From Adhaeribacter arboris (GTDB taxonomy: Bacteria; Bacteroidota; Bacteroidia; Cytophagales; Hymenobacteraceae): a stretch of DNA of 64,000 bases. Positions 35,839-44,296 of this stretch are shown here, piece by piece. Made by a program: the position numbers and the translations under genes. The notes under the pieces were generated by a model. That model ran no database searches. It saw only the letters and a list, made by a program, of their open reading frames with translations, and had not been told where the DNA came from. The stretch is from the NCBI RefSeq assembly GCF_003023845.1, contig NZ_PYFT01000001.1:992001-1056000 (forward strand), in the 5' to 3' direction. The stretch's first letter is position 1, and every line of letters begins with the position of its first letter.

Positions 35839-36891
35839 ATGAAAGAACCGCAGCGTATTTTAATAACCGGAAGTGCTGGTTTTATCGGTCATCACCTTTT
35901 GCTCGCTCTCTCTGATTTGCCGGTATCAATTATTGGCCTAGATTCTCTTAATGATTACTACGATCCGCAACTTAAAGCCGGGCGCTTGCGCCGGCAAGGT
36001 TTTGAACCTGATTCTATTGAATATAATATTTTAATTAAAAGTCAGGAGAGAGTTAATGTTTCCTTTATTAAACTGGATATAACCGATGAGCCTGCTTTAA
36101 CTACACTCTTTCAGGAAAATTCTTTTGATGTAGTTATTCATTTGGCGGCTCAGGCCGGAGTACGACATAGCCTGAAAGATCCGCAGTCGTACGTAGCCAG
36201 CAACTTAGTAGGTTTCGCCAATATACTCGAAGGTTGCCGTAATTTTAAAATTAAACATTTACTGTTTGCTTCATCTAGTTCGGTTTACGGCAACAATCAA
36301 AAAATACCATTTGCCGTGAATGACCGCACGGATGCACCGGTTTCGTTTTACGCGGCTACTAAAAAGGCCAACGAGGTAATGGCGCACAGTTACGCGCATT
36401 TGTACCAAATCCCAATTACGGGCATGCGTTTTTTTACGGTTTATGGTCCGTGGGGCCGACCCGATATGGCTTATTTTTCCTTTGCCAAAGCAATTGAAGA
36501 ACAAACGCCCATAAAAATTTACAATCACGGCAATATGCTGCGCGATTTTACTTACGTGGAGGATGTTATTCAAAGTATTATCCGACTAACAGGTTTGCCG
36601 CCTAAAATTCAAGAAAGCCAAAGAGCACCTTATAAACTGTATAATATTGGTAACAGCCAACCCGAGCATTTAATGGAATTGGTTACTATTTTAGAACGCT
36701 TACTGCACAAAAAAGCCATCTTAGATTTGCAGCCCATGCCGCCCGGCGATGTACCCGCTACTTATGCCGACGTGCAGGATTTAATGGAAGCCACCGATTT
36801 TCGACCTCTTACTTCCCTCGAAACCGGTTTGACTCATTTTATCAATTGGTATACCAGTTACTACCAAAAGCAATTCCTGCCGGTGAGCTAA
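35839..36891 (+). CDS. NAD-dependent nucleotide-sugar epimerase (UDP-glucuronate 4-epimerase-like)
   Basis: An extended short-chain dehydrogenase of 350 residues. The NAD motif ITGSAGFIGHHLL is at about 8-20; the catalytic Ser/Tyr/Lys set appears as SSSSVYGNN and SFYAATKKANE (Tyr-x-x-x-Lys). The stretch VIHLAAQAGVRHSLKDPQSYVAS spans residues about 100-122, and MRFFTVYGPWGRPDMAYFSF is characteristic of UDP-glucuronate 4-epimerases (capsule type, Cap1J/WbnF). It likely makes a galacturonate-type nucleotide sugar for the glycosyltransferases downstream. It is the first gene of a four-gene rightward operon. Confidence 0.87.
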   Translation: MKEPQRILITGSAGFIGHHLLLALSDLPVSIIGLDSLNDYYDPQLKAGRLRRQGFEPDSIEYNILIKSQERVNVSFIKLDITDEPALTTLFQENSFDVVIHLAAQAGVRHSLKDPQSYVASNLVGFANILEGCRNFKIKHLLFASSSSVYGNNQKIPFAVNDRTDAPVSFYAATKKANEVMAHSYAHLYQIPITGMRFFTVYGPWGRPDMAYFSFAKAIEEQTPIKIYNHGNMLRDFTYVEDVIQSIIRLTGLPPKIQESQRAPYKLYNIGNSQPEHLMELVTILERLLHKKAILDLQPMPPGDVPATYADVQDLMEATDFRPLTSLETGLTHFINWYTSYYQKQFLPVS

Positions 36892-36950
36892 GTAATATTG
36901 CTTACCTTTACAGGAAAAATAAATTGCCATCCGATTACCCAAGTACTATT

Positions 36951-37718
36951 ATGAACCTAGCCTCACATCTACGGGCCAAACCATCTTTAACCATTATTGT
37001 TCCGGTATTTAACGAGGAAGAATGCCTGCAACCGTTTAGCGAAGCCATGGACCCCTTCTTAGAAAAATCGCCCATGCCCACTCAGGTGCTTTTTGTGAAC
37101 GATGGTTCGCGCGATGCCAGCTTAGCGAAGATTAAACATATTTGTGCCAATAAAACGGGTTACACGTATATTTCGCTGGATAAAAATTATGGACTAAGTA
37201 CGGCTTTTAAAGCCGGAATTGATTACGCTACTACTACCTACATTGGCTATATCGACGCTGATTTGCAAACCTCACCGATGGATTTTTTGCTTTTCTTTCC
37301 TTTTTTACCCGAATACCAAATGGTGAACGGCATCCGGCAGAAGCGCAAAGATACCTTTGTAAAGAAAATTTCTTCTAAAATAGCGAATAGTTTCCGGCGT
37401 CGCATGATTCAGGATGGCATAGCCGATACCGGTTGTCCTTTAAAAATAATGGATGCAGCTTACGCGAAAAGAGTGCCTTTTTTTACGGGAATGCACCGGT
37501 TTTTACCGGCTTTGTTTCAATTACAAGGCGGTAAGGTAAAGCAAATTCCGGTGCAGCATTTCGAGCGGTTAGCGGGTTATTCTAAATACCACTTGTTTAA
37601 TCGGCTTTGGGGACCGTTGCAGGACACTTTTGCTTTCCGGTGGATGCGTAAGCGTTATATCCGGTATCAGATTACCGAACAGTTACCAAAAGAAATCCTG
37701 CATTCGTACCATGACTAA
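36951..37718 (+). CDS. GT2 glycosyltransferase acting on a lipid carrier (DPM1/ArnC-like)
   Basis: Using ATG at 36951, the protein has 255 residues and starts just before the GT-A fold (LTIIVPVFNEEECLQPF). The donor-binding motifs are VLFVNDGSRDAS and YIDADLQTS (D-x-D). An earlier in-frame start at 36846 would overlap the epimerase gene by 46 bases and adds no recognised domain. The family adds a sugar to polyprenyl phosphate on the inner face of the inner membrane; there are no clear membrane helices at the C-terminus. Its end overlaps the LAB_N gene by eight bases (ATGACTAA), so the two are translationally coupled. Confidence 0.85.
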   Translation: MNLASHLRAKPSLTIIVPVFNEEECLQPFSEAMDPFLEKSPMPTQVLFVNDGSRDASLAKIKHICANKTGYTYISLDKNYGLSTAFKAGIDYATTTYIGYIDADLQTSPMDFLLFFPFLPEYQMVNGIRQKRKDTFVKKISSKIANSFRRRMIQDGIADTGCPLKIMDAAYAKRVPFFTGMHRFLPALFQLQGGKVKQIPVQHFERLAGYSKYHLFNRLWGPLQDTFAFRWMRKRYIRYQITEQLPKEILHSYHD

Positions 37719-38409
37719 AACTGAATATTTCATCTATGGTATTGGTTTATTAGCCCAATTATTATTTTCTGCCCGGCTTTTACTGCAATGGGTTCAATCA
37801 GAAAAAGCGGGTAAGGTTTTATCGCCGGCCTCTTTCTGGACTACCAGTATTCTAGCTTCTATTCTGTTAATGGTTTACGGGGCTTTACGGGAAGATGTGG
37901 TAGTAATTGGCGGACAGGTTATTTCTTATTTTATCTACCTGCGTAATTTAAAGCTGAAAAATATTTGGCAGGAGGTGCCTTTTGTTATTCGTTGGCTGGC
38001 TATTCTCTTTCCTTTCTTTACGTTTGCCTGGTTGCTTTTTTATGATAATGCTACCTGGACTTCTTTGCTGGAACACAATAAAATTTCGGGCGCTTTAATT
38101 GCCTGGGGCGGGCTGGGGCAGGTAGTTTTTACCTTGCGTTTTGTGTATCAGTGGTATTTTTCGGAGCGGTTGCAACAATCAATTATCCCAAATGGCTTTT
38201 GGTTAATTAGTTTAGTGGGTAGTCTCATGATTATGTCGTACGCAGTTATTCGGTTAGACCCGGTTCTTTTCCTCGGACAGATTTTTGGGGTAGTCGTGTA
38301 CGTGCGAAACTTTATTCTGGGTACCCGGGAAAAAGCGCGTTCGCAAGTTAAGCCAAAGCAAAAAATGGTTCCGGAACCAACCGAGTCAGCTAAAAAAATT
38401 ATTACGTAG
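37711..38409 (+). CDS. Membrane protein with two tandem LAB_N domains
   Basis: The 232-residue protein from ATG at 37711 consists of two copies of the lipid-A-disaccharide-synthase N-terminal (LAB_N) membrane module. Copy one is at about 5-80 (GLLAQLLFSARLLLQWVQSE ... GQVISYFIYLRNLKL) and copy two at about 130-205 (GLGQVVFTLRFVYQWYFSER ... GQIFGVVVYVRNFIL). Each has three membrane helices and the R-x-x-x-Q-W and Y-x-R-N-x-x-L signatures. No LpxB catalytic part follows. Such proteins usually sit beside GT2 and ArnT-like genes, as here, and may be flippase-like or anchor proteins for lipid-linked sugars; that role is inference. Confidence 0.83.
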   Translation: MTKTEYFIYGIGLLAQLLFSARLLLQWVQSEKAGKVLSPASFWTTSILASILLMVYGALREDVVVIGGQVISYFIYLRNLKLKNIWQEVPFVIRWLAILFPFFTFAWLLFYDNATWTSLLEHNKISGALIAWGGLGQVVFTLRFVYQWYFSERLQQSIIPNGFWLISLVGSLMIMSYAVIRLDPVLFLGQIFGVVVYVRNFILGTREKARSQVKPKQKMVPEPTESAKKIIT

Positions 38410-38479
38410 GTTTAAATAAGAACCAGGTTAGAGAAAGCCCGCCCGTTAATTTTTTAAATTTTGGTTTATTTCTTATCAA

Positions 38480-40126
38480 ATGCCGCAAACGCTAAACCAA
38501 ACGCCTAGTTTGTTACAAAAGACTTCCGTTCAGGTAGTACTGCTTTTTATTCTTATATACGCTACTTTTTTTCAAAATCTGCAAGCCATAGAGCCTTCTT
38601 TAATGGAGGCGCGAAATTTTATTACCGTCCGGGAAATGACTCAACACGGAAATTGGCTAATTCCTACTTTAAACGGAGAGCCCCGCTTGGCAAAACCTCC
38701 TTTGCCCACCTGGTTAACCGCTATTTCGGTGTTAGCCACCGGCGATTTGTACAATTTAGGTGCTTTGCGATTTCCAGCCGTTCTAATTTCGGGTTTAGCG
38801 GTTTATTTTCTTTATCTGCTCACCCGCCAACTTACTACTGACCGGCTTTTGCCTTTTTTAGCCGGCGCCGTTCTGGCTACTTCTTTTTCTTTCTTTAACA
38901 TTGGGCGGCAAGGCACCTGGGATATTTATTGCCATGCTTTCATGATGGGCAGTATTTGGTTGCTGGTAAAAGGTATGCAAGCAAATAGTAAAGCCTTTGG
39001 TTGCTTTGTAGGGAGCGGTATTTTGCTCGGTTGCTCTTTTCTAAGTAAAGGGCCCGTGGCTTTCTATGCTTTGCTATTGCCTTTTTTGCTGAGTTACGGC
39101 TATGGCTATGGCGCAACTGCCTTCAAAAAACATTGGTTTGGCATTTTACTCGCCTTCTTTATTTGTATGGTAATTAGTCTGGCCTGGCCCATGTACGTGT
39201 ATTTACAGGAACCGGCCAAACTGGCGACGAATATCACCAATGAGAGTACCGCCTGGGTAAACCGGCACGTTAAACCTTTTTGGTTTTATTTAAGCTTTCC
39301 GTGGCAAGCCGGTATTTGGGCCATTTTTGTGGTAGCCGCCCTTATTAGTCCTTATGCCCGGCAACGGATTGCGCCTTACGGGAATTACCGTTTTTTTAGT
39401 AGCTGGATTTTTATCGGCTTGTTTTTATTATCGGTCATTCCGGAGAAAAAAGAAAGGTATTTATTACCCTTACTTCTTCCAATGGCTTTGATCACCGCTT
39501 ATTATATTCGCTTTTTATTAGATGCTTTTAACCGGCGAAATACCACCAGAGCGGATCGTTTTGTTTTTAGGGTGAATGGCATTTTATTCATTCTTATTGC
39601 TCTGGGATTACCCATTTTACTCTATCAAAAAGCTTTTGCTAAGCACAGTATTAATTTGAATGTATTTGTTGTTAGTAGTATTTTTTATTTGGTATTAGGT
39701 ATTTGCTTTTTAATAGCTGTAAAGAAGAGAAATTTCGGCCTGTTTCTAATTGGGGCTATTGGCGTCCATATTCTAACTATATTTATTCTTCTGCCCAATT
39801 ACCAAAACATGCTTTATCCGGTAAATAACTACGTGGGATTAGATAAAGTAAGAGCGCAAAAGAATTTAGATAAATTGCCTTTTTACGCCTTACACGAAAT
39901 ATCGCCGGAACATATTTGGGAAATAGGAAAAAAAGTGGATACCATTACAGTAGTGAATCAGAAATTAAAACTACCTACTACTTTTCCTCTAGCTCTTTTT
40001 TCGCGCGATTCGCTTTCTGCTGCTATGTTACCTGAATATAACTTGCGACTAAAACCGTTAGCTCAATATCAATACGACCGCCGTCATCCGGAAAGGGTTT
40101 ATTATTTATACCTTATTTCACGATGA
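38480..40126 (+). CDS. ArnT/PMT-type membrane glycosyltransferase
   Basis: A 548-residue membrane protein with about a dozen helices. The first periplasmic loop carries EPSLMEARNFITVREMTQHGNW and LNGEPRLAKPPLPTWL, the E-x-R-x-x-x-x-A/V-R-E-M and K-P-P-L motifs of ArnT-like (GT83) lipid A glycosyltransferases. The middle PEKKERYLLPLLLPMAL is the second family signature. It should use a polyprenyl-phosphate sugar, made by the GT2 upstream, to modify a lipid or glycan on the periplasmic side. It is the last gene of the operon, 70 bases after the LAB_N gene, and convergent with an AraC regulator ten bases away. Confidence 0.87.
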   Translation: MPQTLNQTPSLLQKTSVQVVLLFILIYATFFQNLQAIEPSLMEARNFITVREMTQHGNWLIPTLNGEPRLAKPPLPTWLTAISVLATGDLYNLGALRFPAVLISGLAVYFLYLLTRQLTTDRLLPFLAGAVLATSFSFFNIGRQGTWDIYCHAFMMGSIWLLVKGMQANSKAFGCFVGSGILLGCSFLSKGPVAFYALLLPFLLSYGYGYGATAFKKHWFGILLAFFICMVISLAWPMYVYLQEPAKLATNITNESTAWVNRHVKPFWFYLSFPWQAGIWAIFVVAALISPYARQRIAPYGNYRFFSSWIFIGLFLLSVIPEKKERYLLPLLLPMALITAYYIRFLLDAFNRRNTTRADRFVFRVNGILFILIALGLPILLYQKAFAKHSINLNVFVVSSIFYLVLGICFLIAVKKRNFGLFLIGAIGVHILTIFILLPNYQNMLYPVNNYVGLDKVRAQKNLDKLPFYALHEISPEHIWEIGKKVDTITVVNQKLKLPTTFPLALFSRDSLSAAMLPEYNLRLKPLAQYQYDRRHPERVYYLYLISR

Positions 40127-40136
40127 TTTTTCCGGA

Positions 40137-40994
40137 TTAAACCTTTTCTAAAAACTTACTGCGAAACTCTCCGGGGGTTAGGCCATAATACTTTTTGAAT
40201 AATTTGTTTAAATGGCTGCCATCCGTAAAACCGTATTCGTAGGTAATCTGGGCAATGCTCCGGTCGCTGAACTGCAAGCGATTACGAATCATTTGTAATT
40301 TGTATTTTAAAATATATTGCTGCAGCGACTCCCCGGTTTGCCGTTTAAAAAATATGCTCAAGTAAGTAGGTGAGTAATGGAACTTCTCTACTAATTGCTC
40401 CATGCGTAATTGGTCCGGCTTCTGAATATTCTGGCTGATATACGATAAAATTTCCTCGATGAGTAAGCTGCTTTTCGGATCTTTCACTTCAATTCCTTTT
40501 TCATGAACTACGTTACGGGCCAGAATTCCCAGAATAGCCTTCATAATGCCGTTCATAATTAATTCGTACGAACTTTCGGTCCGTTGCTCGTATTCGTGCA
40601 ACAATACCAGCAATAAGTATTCGAGTAAATCTTTTTCTTTGGCTTCCTTAACAATCGAACCACTAGACTGATACGGTGAATTCAGAAGCATTTTTATTGT
40701 GCGAAGCCAAACGGGCGATTGAGATAAAGCGGGATCTTTTACAAAAGCTTCCGTAAACCGCAGATAACAAAAAGTAGTTTTTTCCTCAATTTGAAAATAA
40801 TGGTAATCTTCCGGTCCCAATAAAAATACATCGCCGGCAGAATAAGTGAACGTGTTGCCATTAATAAAATGTTTTCCTTGGCCTTTTCGGATAAATATAA
40901 CTTCAAAATAGCTATGCTTATGAACCGGATGCTGCCATTCACTGGCCGAAAATAAATAAATATTAAATGGTTCGTATTGAATGTACCGCTTCAT
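40137..40994 (-). CDS. AraC-family transcription regulator
   Basis: A 285-residue regulator with an N-terminal cupin sensor (HKHSYFEVIFIRKGQGKHFING, residues about 23-44, then SAGDVFLLGPEDYH) and a C-terminal double helix-turn-helix at about 185-283 (MEQLVEKFHYSPTYLSIFFK, then IAQITYEYGFTDGSHLNKLF and the closing KYYGLTPGEFR). Residues match sugar-responsive AraC proteins of Bacteroidota. No target is adjacent on the same strand; the neighbours are the convergent ArnT-like gene and an upstream gap of 414 bases. Effector unknown. Confidence 0.88.
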   Translation of the reverse strand: MKRYIQYEPFNIYLFSASEWQHPVHKHSYFEVIFIRKGQGKHFINGNTFTYSAGDVFLLGPEDYHYFQIEEKTTFCYLRFTEAFVKDPALSQSPVWLRTIKMLLNSPYQSSGSIVKEAKEKDLLEYLLLVLLHEYEQRTESSYELIMNGIMKAILGILARNVVHEKGIEVKDPKSSLLIEEILSYISQNIQKPDQLRMEQLVEKFHYSPTYLSIFFKRQTGESLQQYILKYKLQMIRNRLQFSDRSIAQITYEYGFTDGSHLNKLFKKYYGLTPGEFRSKFLEKV

Positions 40995-41408
40995 AAGCTA
41001 AAGCTACCTTTTTGTCGTAATTTATTGCCCTAACTAATTTGGGAATTTATTTCTATTTTATACAAAAGCCATCCTTTATTTAAAAAGCGCCATTAAGTTT
41101 AACCCGTATCTTTCTAAGTAATTAAATTTTAGAGGTTGTTTAGAAAGCAAGCCAGTCCGGTGAATATTGAATCATTTAAATTTAACTGGGTTCAGTACCG
41201 GCTGTTCTACCCTTTTTTAGAAGATTTAAGAAGAAAGGATTAATAATACAGTATACTAAAGAATTAAATTTAAGTAGATAAGAGAATATATTTATTTAAT
41301 TACATCTCTAAAAAGCAGGTAAATATTGGCAGGTTTTGGAAAGTAAATTTATTGCTAATAGAAGTTAGATTAAAATAACTGATAATTTTTGGGGTAAAAC
41401 TTGTCTAT
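40995..41408. other. AT-rich intergenic region, no gene seen
   Basis: About 410 bases upstream of the AraC gene. No repeat, RNA or coding signal recognised. Confidence 0.35.
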
Positions 41409-41717
41409 TCAGTGCGTTAGGTTCCTTTTCTTTAAATAATCAAGCAGATTATCAATGTCGTTAAGAGCTTGTTGTTGAGCTAATACAAAGTTATCTGGTA
41501 AAAGCGCTTCGTGCTTAATGGCCGCTTCCGATAAATATTTATCAACGTTGCGCGACAAATTAATAAAAGGACTATTCCCTTCTAGTTCCTCTTCCAGAGG
41601 GTCAAATAATTGAAGGGCGTCCTCAATTAAACTCCGCAAAACTACAATATTGCCCCGGCTGTAACGTAAAAAATTTATTTGATATTTTATTCTTTCTATT
41701 TCAGCGTCCTTTTCCAT
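41409..41717 (-). CDS. Small alpha-helical protein of unknown function
   Basis: From ATG at 41717 the frame encodes 102 residues starting MEKDAEIERIKYQINFLRYS; a TTG ten codons earlier is possible but less likely. The protein is charged and predicted helical throughout (IEDALQLFDPLEEELEG, later ALNDIDNLLDYLKKRN), without signal peptide or cysteines. Composition is protein-like and codon use resembles neighbours, which supports a real gene. I recognise no family. It stands alone between the AraC gene and the GDPD-like gene, all on the minus strand. Confidence 0.5.
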   Translation of the reverse strand: MEKDAEIERIKYQINFLRYSRGNIVVLRSLIEDALQLFDPLEEELEGNSPFINLSRNVDKYLSEAAIKHEALLPDNFVLAQQQALNDIDNLLDYLKKRNLTH

Positions 41718-41903
41718 AAATACCGCATTTTTACTCAATATAAACAATCTACTGTTAAAAGGAGAGAAAATTTAAAACTTAAAATTAAAAAATACTATTT
41801 TGTATGTATTTTCCTTCCGGAAAACATGTATTCTCCACTGATTTCCGGAAATAATTTTAGGTTACCTATGTGATTTGCGGGAGGTTCTTTACCGGAAGTT
41901 ATT

Positions 41904-42707
41904 TTAATTTTTGCGGGGAGAGTTATTTTTATTAGTTGGTAATTTATTTAGATAAGAAGTAAGGCCAGTTACATCGTCGGTGCCAATGAAATCTACTTTG
42001 AACTGCATTAAAGTTTGCCAGGTGTTTGCGTTATCGGGAGTGGCCCAAAATCGCCATTTTTTATTTAACTGATGGGCACTGTCAATCGCTTGCCGAATTT
42101 TTGCTTCTGCAGCAGCCTCTAAGCTACCTTCACCGTTCCATTGACTGTAACTCCGGAAACTGGCGCTAAATAGTCTTATTTTTTTAAGTTGTTCAGCGGT
42201 ATAATTTACGCCGGGGGTTGCATCGAAATAAATGTAGCTTGGATACTTGCTCCAGGTTTCGGGATTGGGTCGCTCCCCACTAATTACCAGTTGAATTGTT
42301 GGGTTATTCCTTATTTCGGGGTAATTAGCTAGTTTTCGCATTAAAACCGGTAGGGTAGTAGTACCATTTGTTTTTAAATCTATTAAAATTTGCAGGATGG
42401 CGGTGGAGTGGGGGTAAGCCGAACCCTTATTCTTTTTAATTTGAGCTTGTAAAGGTTGTAAATACAGAACGTCCAAAGTGCGCTCGGGAGAAATTTCTTT
42501 GGCTTCGTGCGCCACATAAAGCTCGTTATCCTGCAAAAACAAATCCGCTTCGATGGAGCCCACCTGGTGGGTATAAGCGTTAAAAAAAGGAAGAGATTGC
42601 TGGTAATCGTTGTGGGCGTGTACATTAGCTGCGGTATATACCCTTTGCGCCCGCAAATGCTGATCAATAAAAAGTAGAAAAAATAAAATAATAGTGGATT
42701 GCCTCAT
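41904..42707 (-). CDS. Exported GDPD/PI-PLC-like phosphodiesterase
   Basis: A 267-residue protein with a signal peptide (STIILFFLLFIDQHLRAQ). The catalytic pattern of glycerophosphodiester phosphodiesterases is visible: AHNDYQQ with His32 and Asn33, GSIEADLFL with Glu53 and Asp55 as metal ligands, and YVAHEAKE with His67 as second catalytic His. The spacing fits the TIM-barrel family often labelled PI-PLC-like or Alr-like in Bacteroidota. FIGTDDVTGLTSYL closes the barrel. It would hydrolyse phosphodiesters of glycerol or inositol in the periplasm. Single gene; start at the first Met ahead of the signal peptide. Confidence 0.82.
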   Translation of the reverse strand: MRQSTIILFFLLFIDQHLRAQRVYTAANVHAHNDYQQSLPFFNAYTHQVGSIEADLFLQDNELYVAHEAKEISPERTLDVLYLQPLQAQIKKNKGSAYPHSTAILQILIDLKTNGTTTLPVLMRKLANYPEIRNNPTIQLVISGERPNPETWSKYPSYIYFDATPGVNYTAEQLKKIRLFSASFRSYSQWNGEGSLEAAAEAKIRQAIDSAHQLNKKWRFWATPDNANTWQTLMQFKVDFIGTDDVTGLTSYLNKLPTNKNNSPRKN

Positions 42708-43147
42708 ATAAATTGTTGCGAACGAGTGAGAATACTTTTTAATTCTTCATCTGCAAACTCCGGATTAAGTACAAAGTAGTGTTACGCAAGTAAAGGAAGC
42801 TACCCGCATTGTACTAACGGCTACCGGTTAATTGCCAGCTAATTAGTTACCGCTAAGCAAATGGAAGCAGTTTAAATTTTGTAAATAAATATTTGCTCAT
42901 AGGCTGGTTTCTCCTTGCACCTGACGAAAGAAGTTTAAGACTAAAGAACGATAAAATCGAAAAAACTGGTTTATTGTTTTCATAAATGGCTGTTTATACT
43001 AATATGTCTATAATGCTACTCACGGATACTCTCCTCACCTTGGTATGCTAAGGTAATAGTCACCCGCCCCATCCGCTACTCCACAACTGAAAAACAAAAA
43101 CAGACTACTTGTAAAATCTGTATCTTTGAATAAAGATAGTACTTGCC
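42708..43147. other. Intergenic region with a possible promoter for the Rpn-like gene
   Basis: No gene seen. TATCTTTG at 43121-43128 fits the TAnnTTTG box and lies 20 bases before the Rpn-like start, but no matching upstream TTTG was found. A small hairpin ACCTT/AAGGT lies near 43037-43055. Confidence 0.4.
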
Positions 43148-43996
43148 ATGGCCGAATTTACAGAAAAATACATAAATCCTTTCACTGATTACGGCTTTAA
43201 GAAAATGTTCGGAGAAGAACCGAACAAAGACTTGTTGCTCGACTTTTTAAATGTGCTTCTAAAAGAAGAGCAAGGCGAAATTAAAGATTTGGTTTACTTA
43301 AAGAATGAGCATTTAGGAACGGGCGAACTGGATAGAAAAGCCATTTTCGACCTTTATTGCGAAAATGATAAAGGCGAAAAGTTTATTGTAGAACTGCAAA
43401 AAACCAAACAGAACTTCTTCAAAGACCGAACGGTTTATTATTCCACTTTCCCGATAAGAGAACAAGCTAAACGGGCCGACTGGAACTATGAATTAAAAGC
43501 GGTTTATACGGTAGCTATCCTGGATTTTGTGTTTGACGAAGATAAGAATGACCAAAGTAAATTTCGTTACGATATTAAGTTAACGGATACCGAAACTAAG
43601 GAAGTGTTTTACGATAAGCTCACTTTTATTTACCTGGAAATGCCTAAGTTCAACAAAACCGTAGAAGAACTGGACACCCGGTTTGACAAGTGGCTGTATG
43701 TGATCCGGAACTTGAACCGACTAGATAAGGTACCGGATAAATTACGCGAGCGGGTGTTTGAAAAACTTTTCGAGACGGCCGAGATAGCCCGGTTCACGCC
43801 GGAACAAGTGCGTTCTTACGAAGACAGTTTGAAGTATTACCGCGACATGAAGAACTCTCTGGATACAGCTAAAGAAGAAGGCAGAGAAGAAAGAGAGCTA
43901 GAAATTGTCAAAGAAATATTACGGGCCCATGAGCCTATTGAAAAGATAATTCGATTTACAGGTTTATCACTTAAACAAATAGAAAGATTGCAATAA
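43148..43996 (+). CDS. Rpn/PD-(D/E)XK nuclease-family transposase-like protein
   Basis: The 282-residue protein starts NPFTDYGFKKMFGEEPNKDLLLDFLN split at residues 10-35, the hallmark of the Rpn family (recombination-promoting nucleases, PF12784-like). The PD-(D/E)XK core is visible: Asp68 (AIFDLYC), Glu82 and Gln84 (FIVELQ), followed by KQNFFKDRTVYYSTF. The C-terminal tail has a Glu-rich helix and a short HTH-like end (IIRFTGLSLKQIERLQ), typical. Members promote RecA-independent recombination or act as DNA endonucleases; the true role here is unknown. Not flanked by terminal repeats. Single gene, apparently intact. Confidence 0.88.
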   Translation: MAEFTEKYINPFTDYGFKKMFGEEPNKDLLLDFLNVLLKEEQGEIKDLVYLKNEHLGTGELDRKAIFDLYCENDKGEKFIVELQKTKQNFFKDRTVYYSTFPIREQAKRADWNYELKAVYTVAILDFVFDEDKNDQSKFRYDIKLTDTETKEVFYDKLTFIYLEMPKFNKTVEELDTRFDKWLYVIRNLNRLDKVPDKLRERVFEKLFETAEIARFTPEQVRSYEDSLKYYRDMKNSLDTAKEEGREERELEIVKEILRAHEPIEKIIRFTGLSLKQIERLQ

Positions 43997-44296
43997 CTTG
44001 TCTTAGGCAATATCCCGTACTATTCAGGGTAAGCCGGATTATACATTTTACTTGCGAGGTGGTACGTGCTACAATCGGCCCACAGCCTAAATTCCTTATT
44101 TTTTATTTTCAAATGTACAATAGGCTTACTAAAATCTTGTCCGAAGTTTTACTTGCTGTTTGCTAAATTCAAGGATAATGAATAGCGGTAGTATAATTCT
44201 GAATTTTTAAAAAAATAACGAAATGTTACTGCTTTAATTTTTTATCTTAGTTAGTTCTTTGGGTTAAGAGAGTTGCTTCGCTTATCATTTTAAACC
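43997..44296. other. Intergenic region upstream of the fructan regulator
   Basis: About 300 bases with no gene. TATCTTAG near 44243 is one base from the TAnnTTTG box and may be the regulator promoter. Confidence 0.35.

Noticed and set aside
36846-36950. Earlier start for the GT2 gene.
   Set aside because: It overlaps the epimerase gene and adds no recognised sequence; ATG at 36951 stands directly before the catalytic domain.
43148-43996. Insertion sequence carrying the Rpn-like gene.
   Set aside because: No terminal inverted repeats or target duplications were seen; family members commonly occur as solitary genes.
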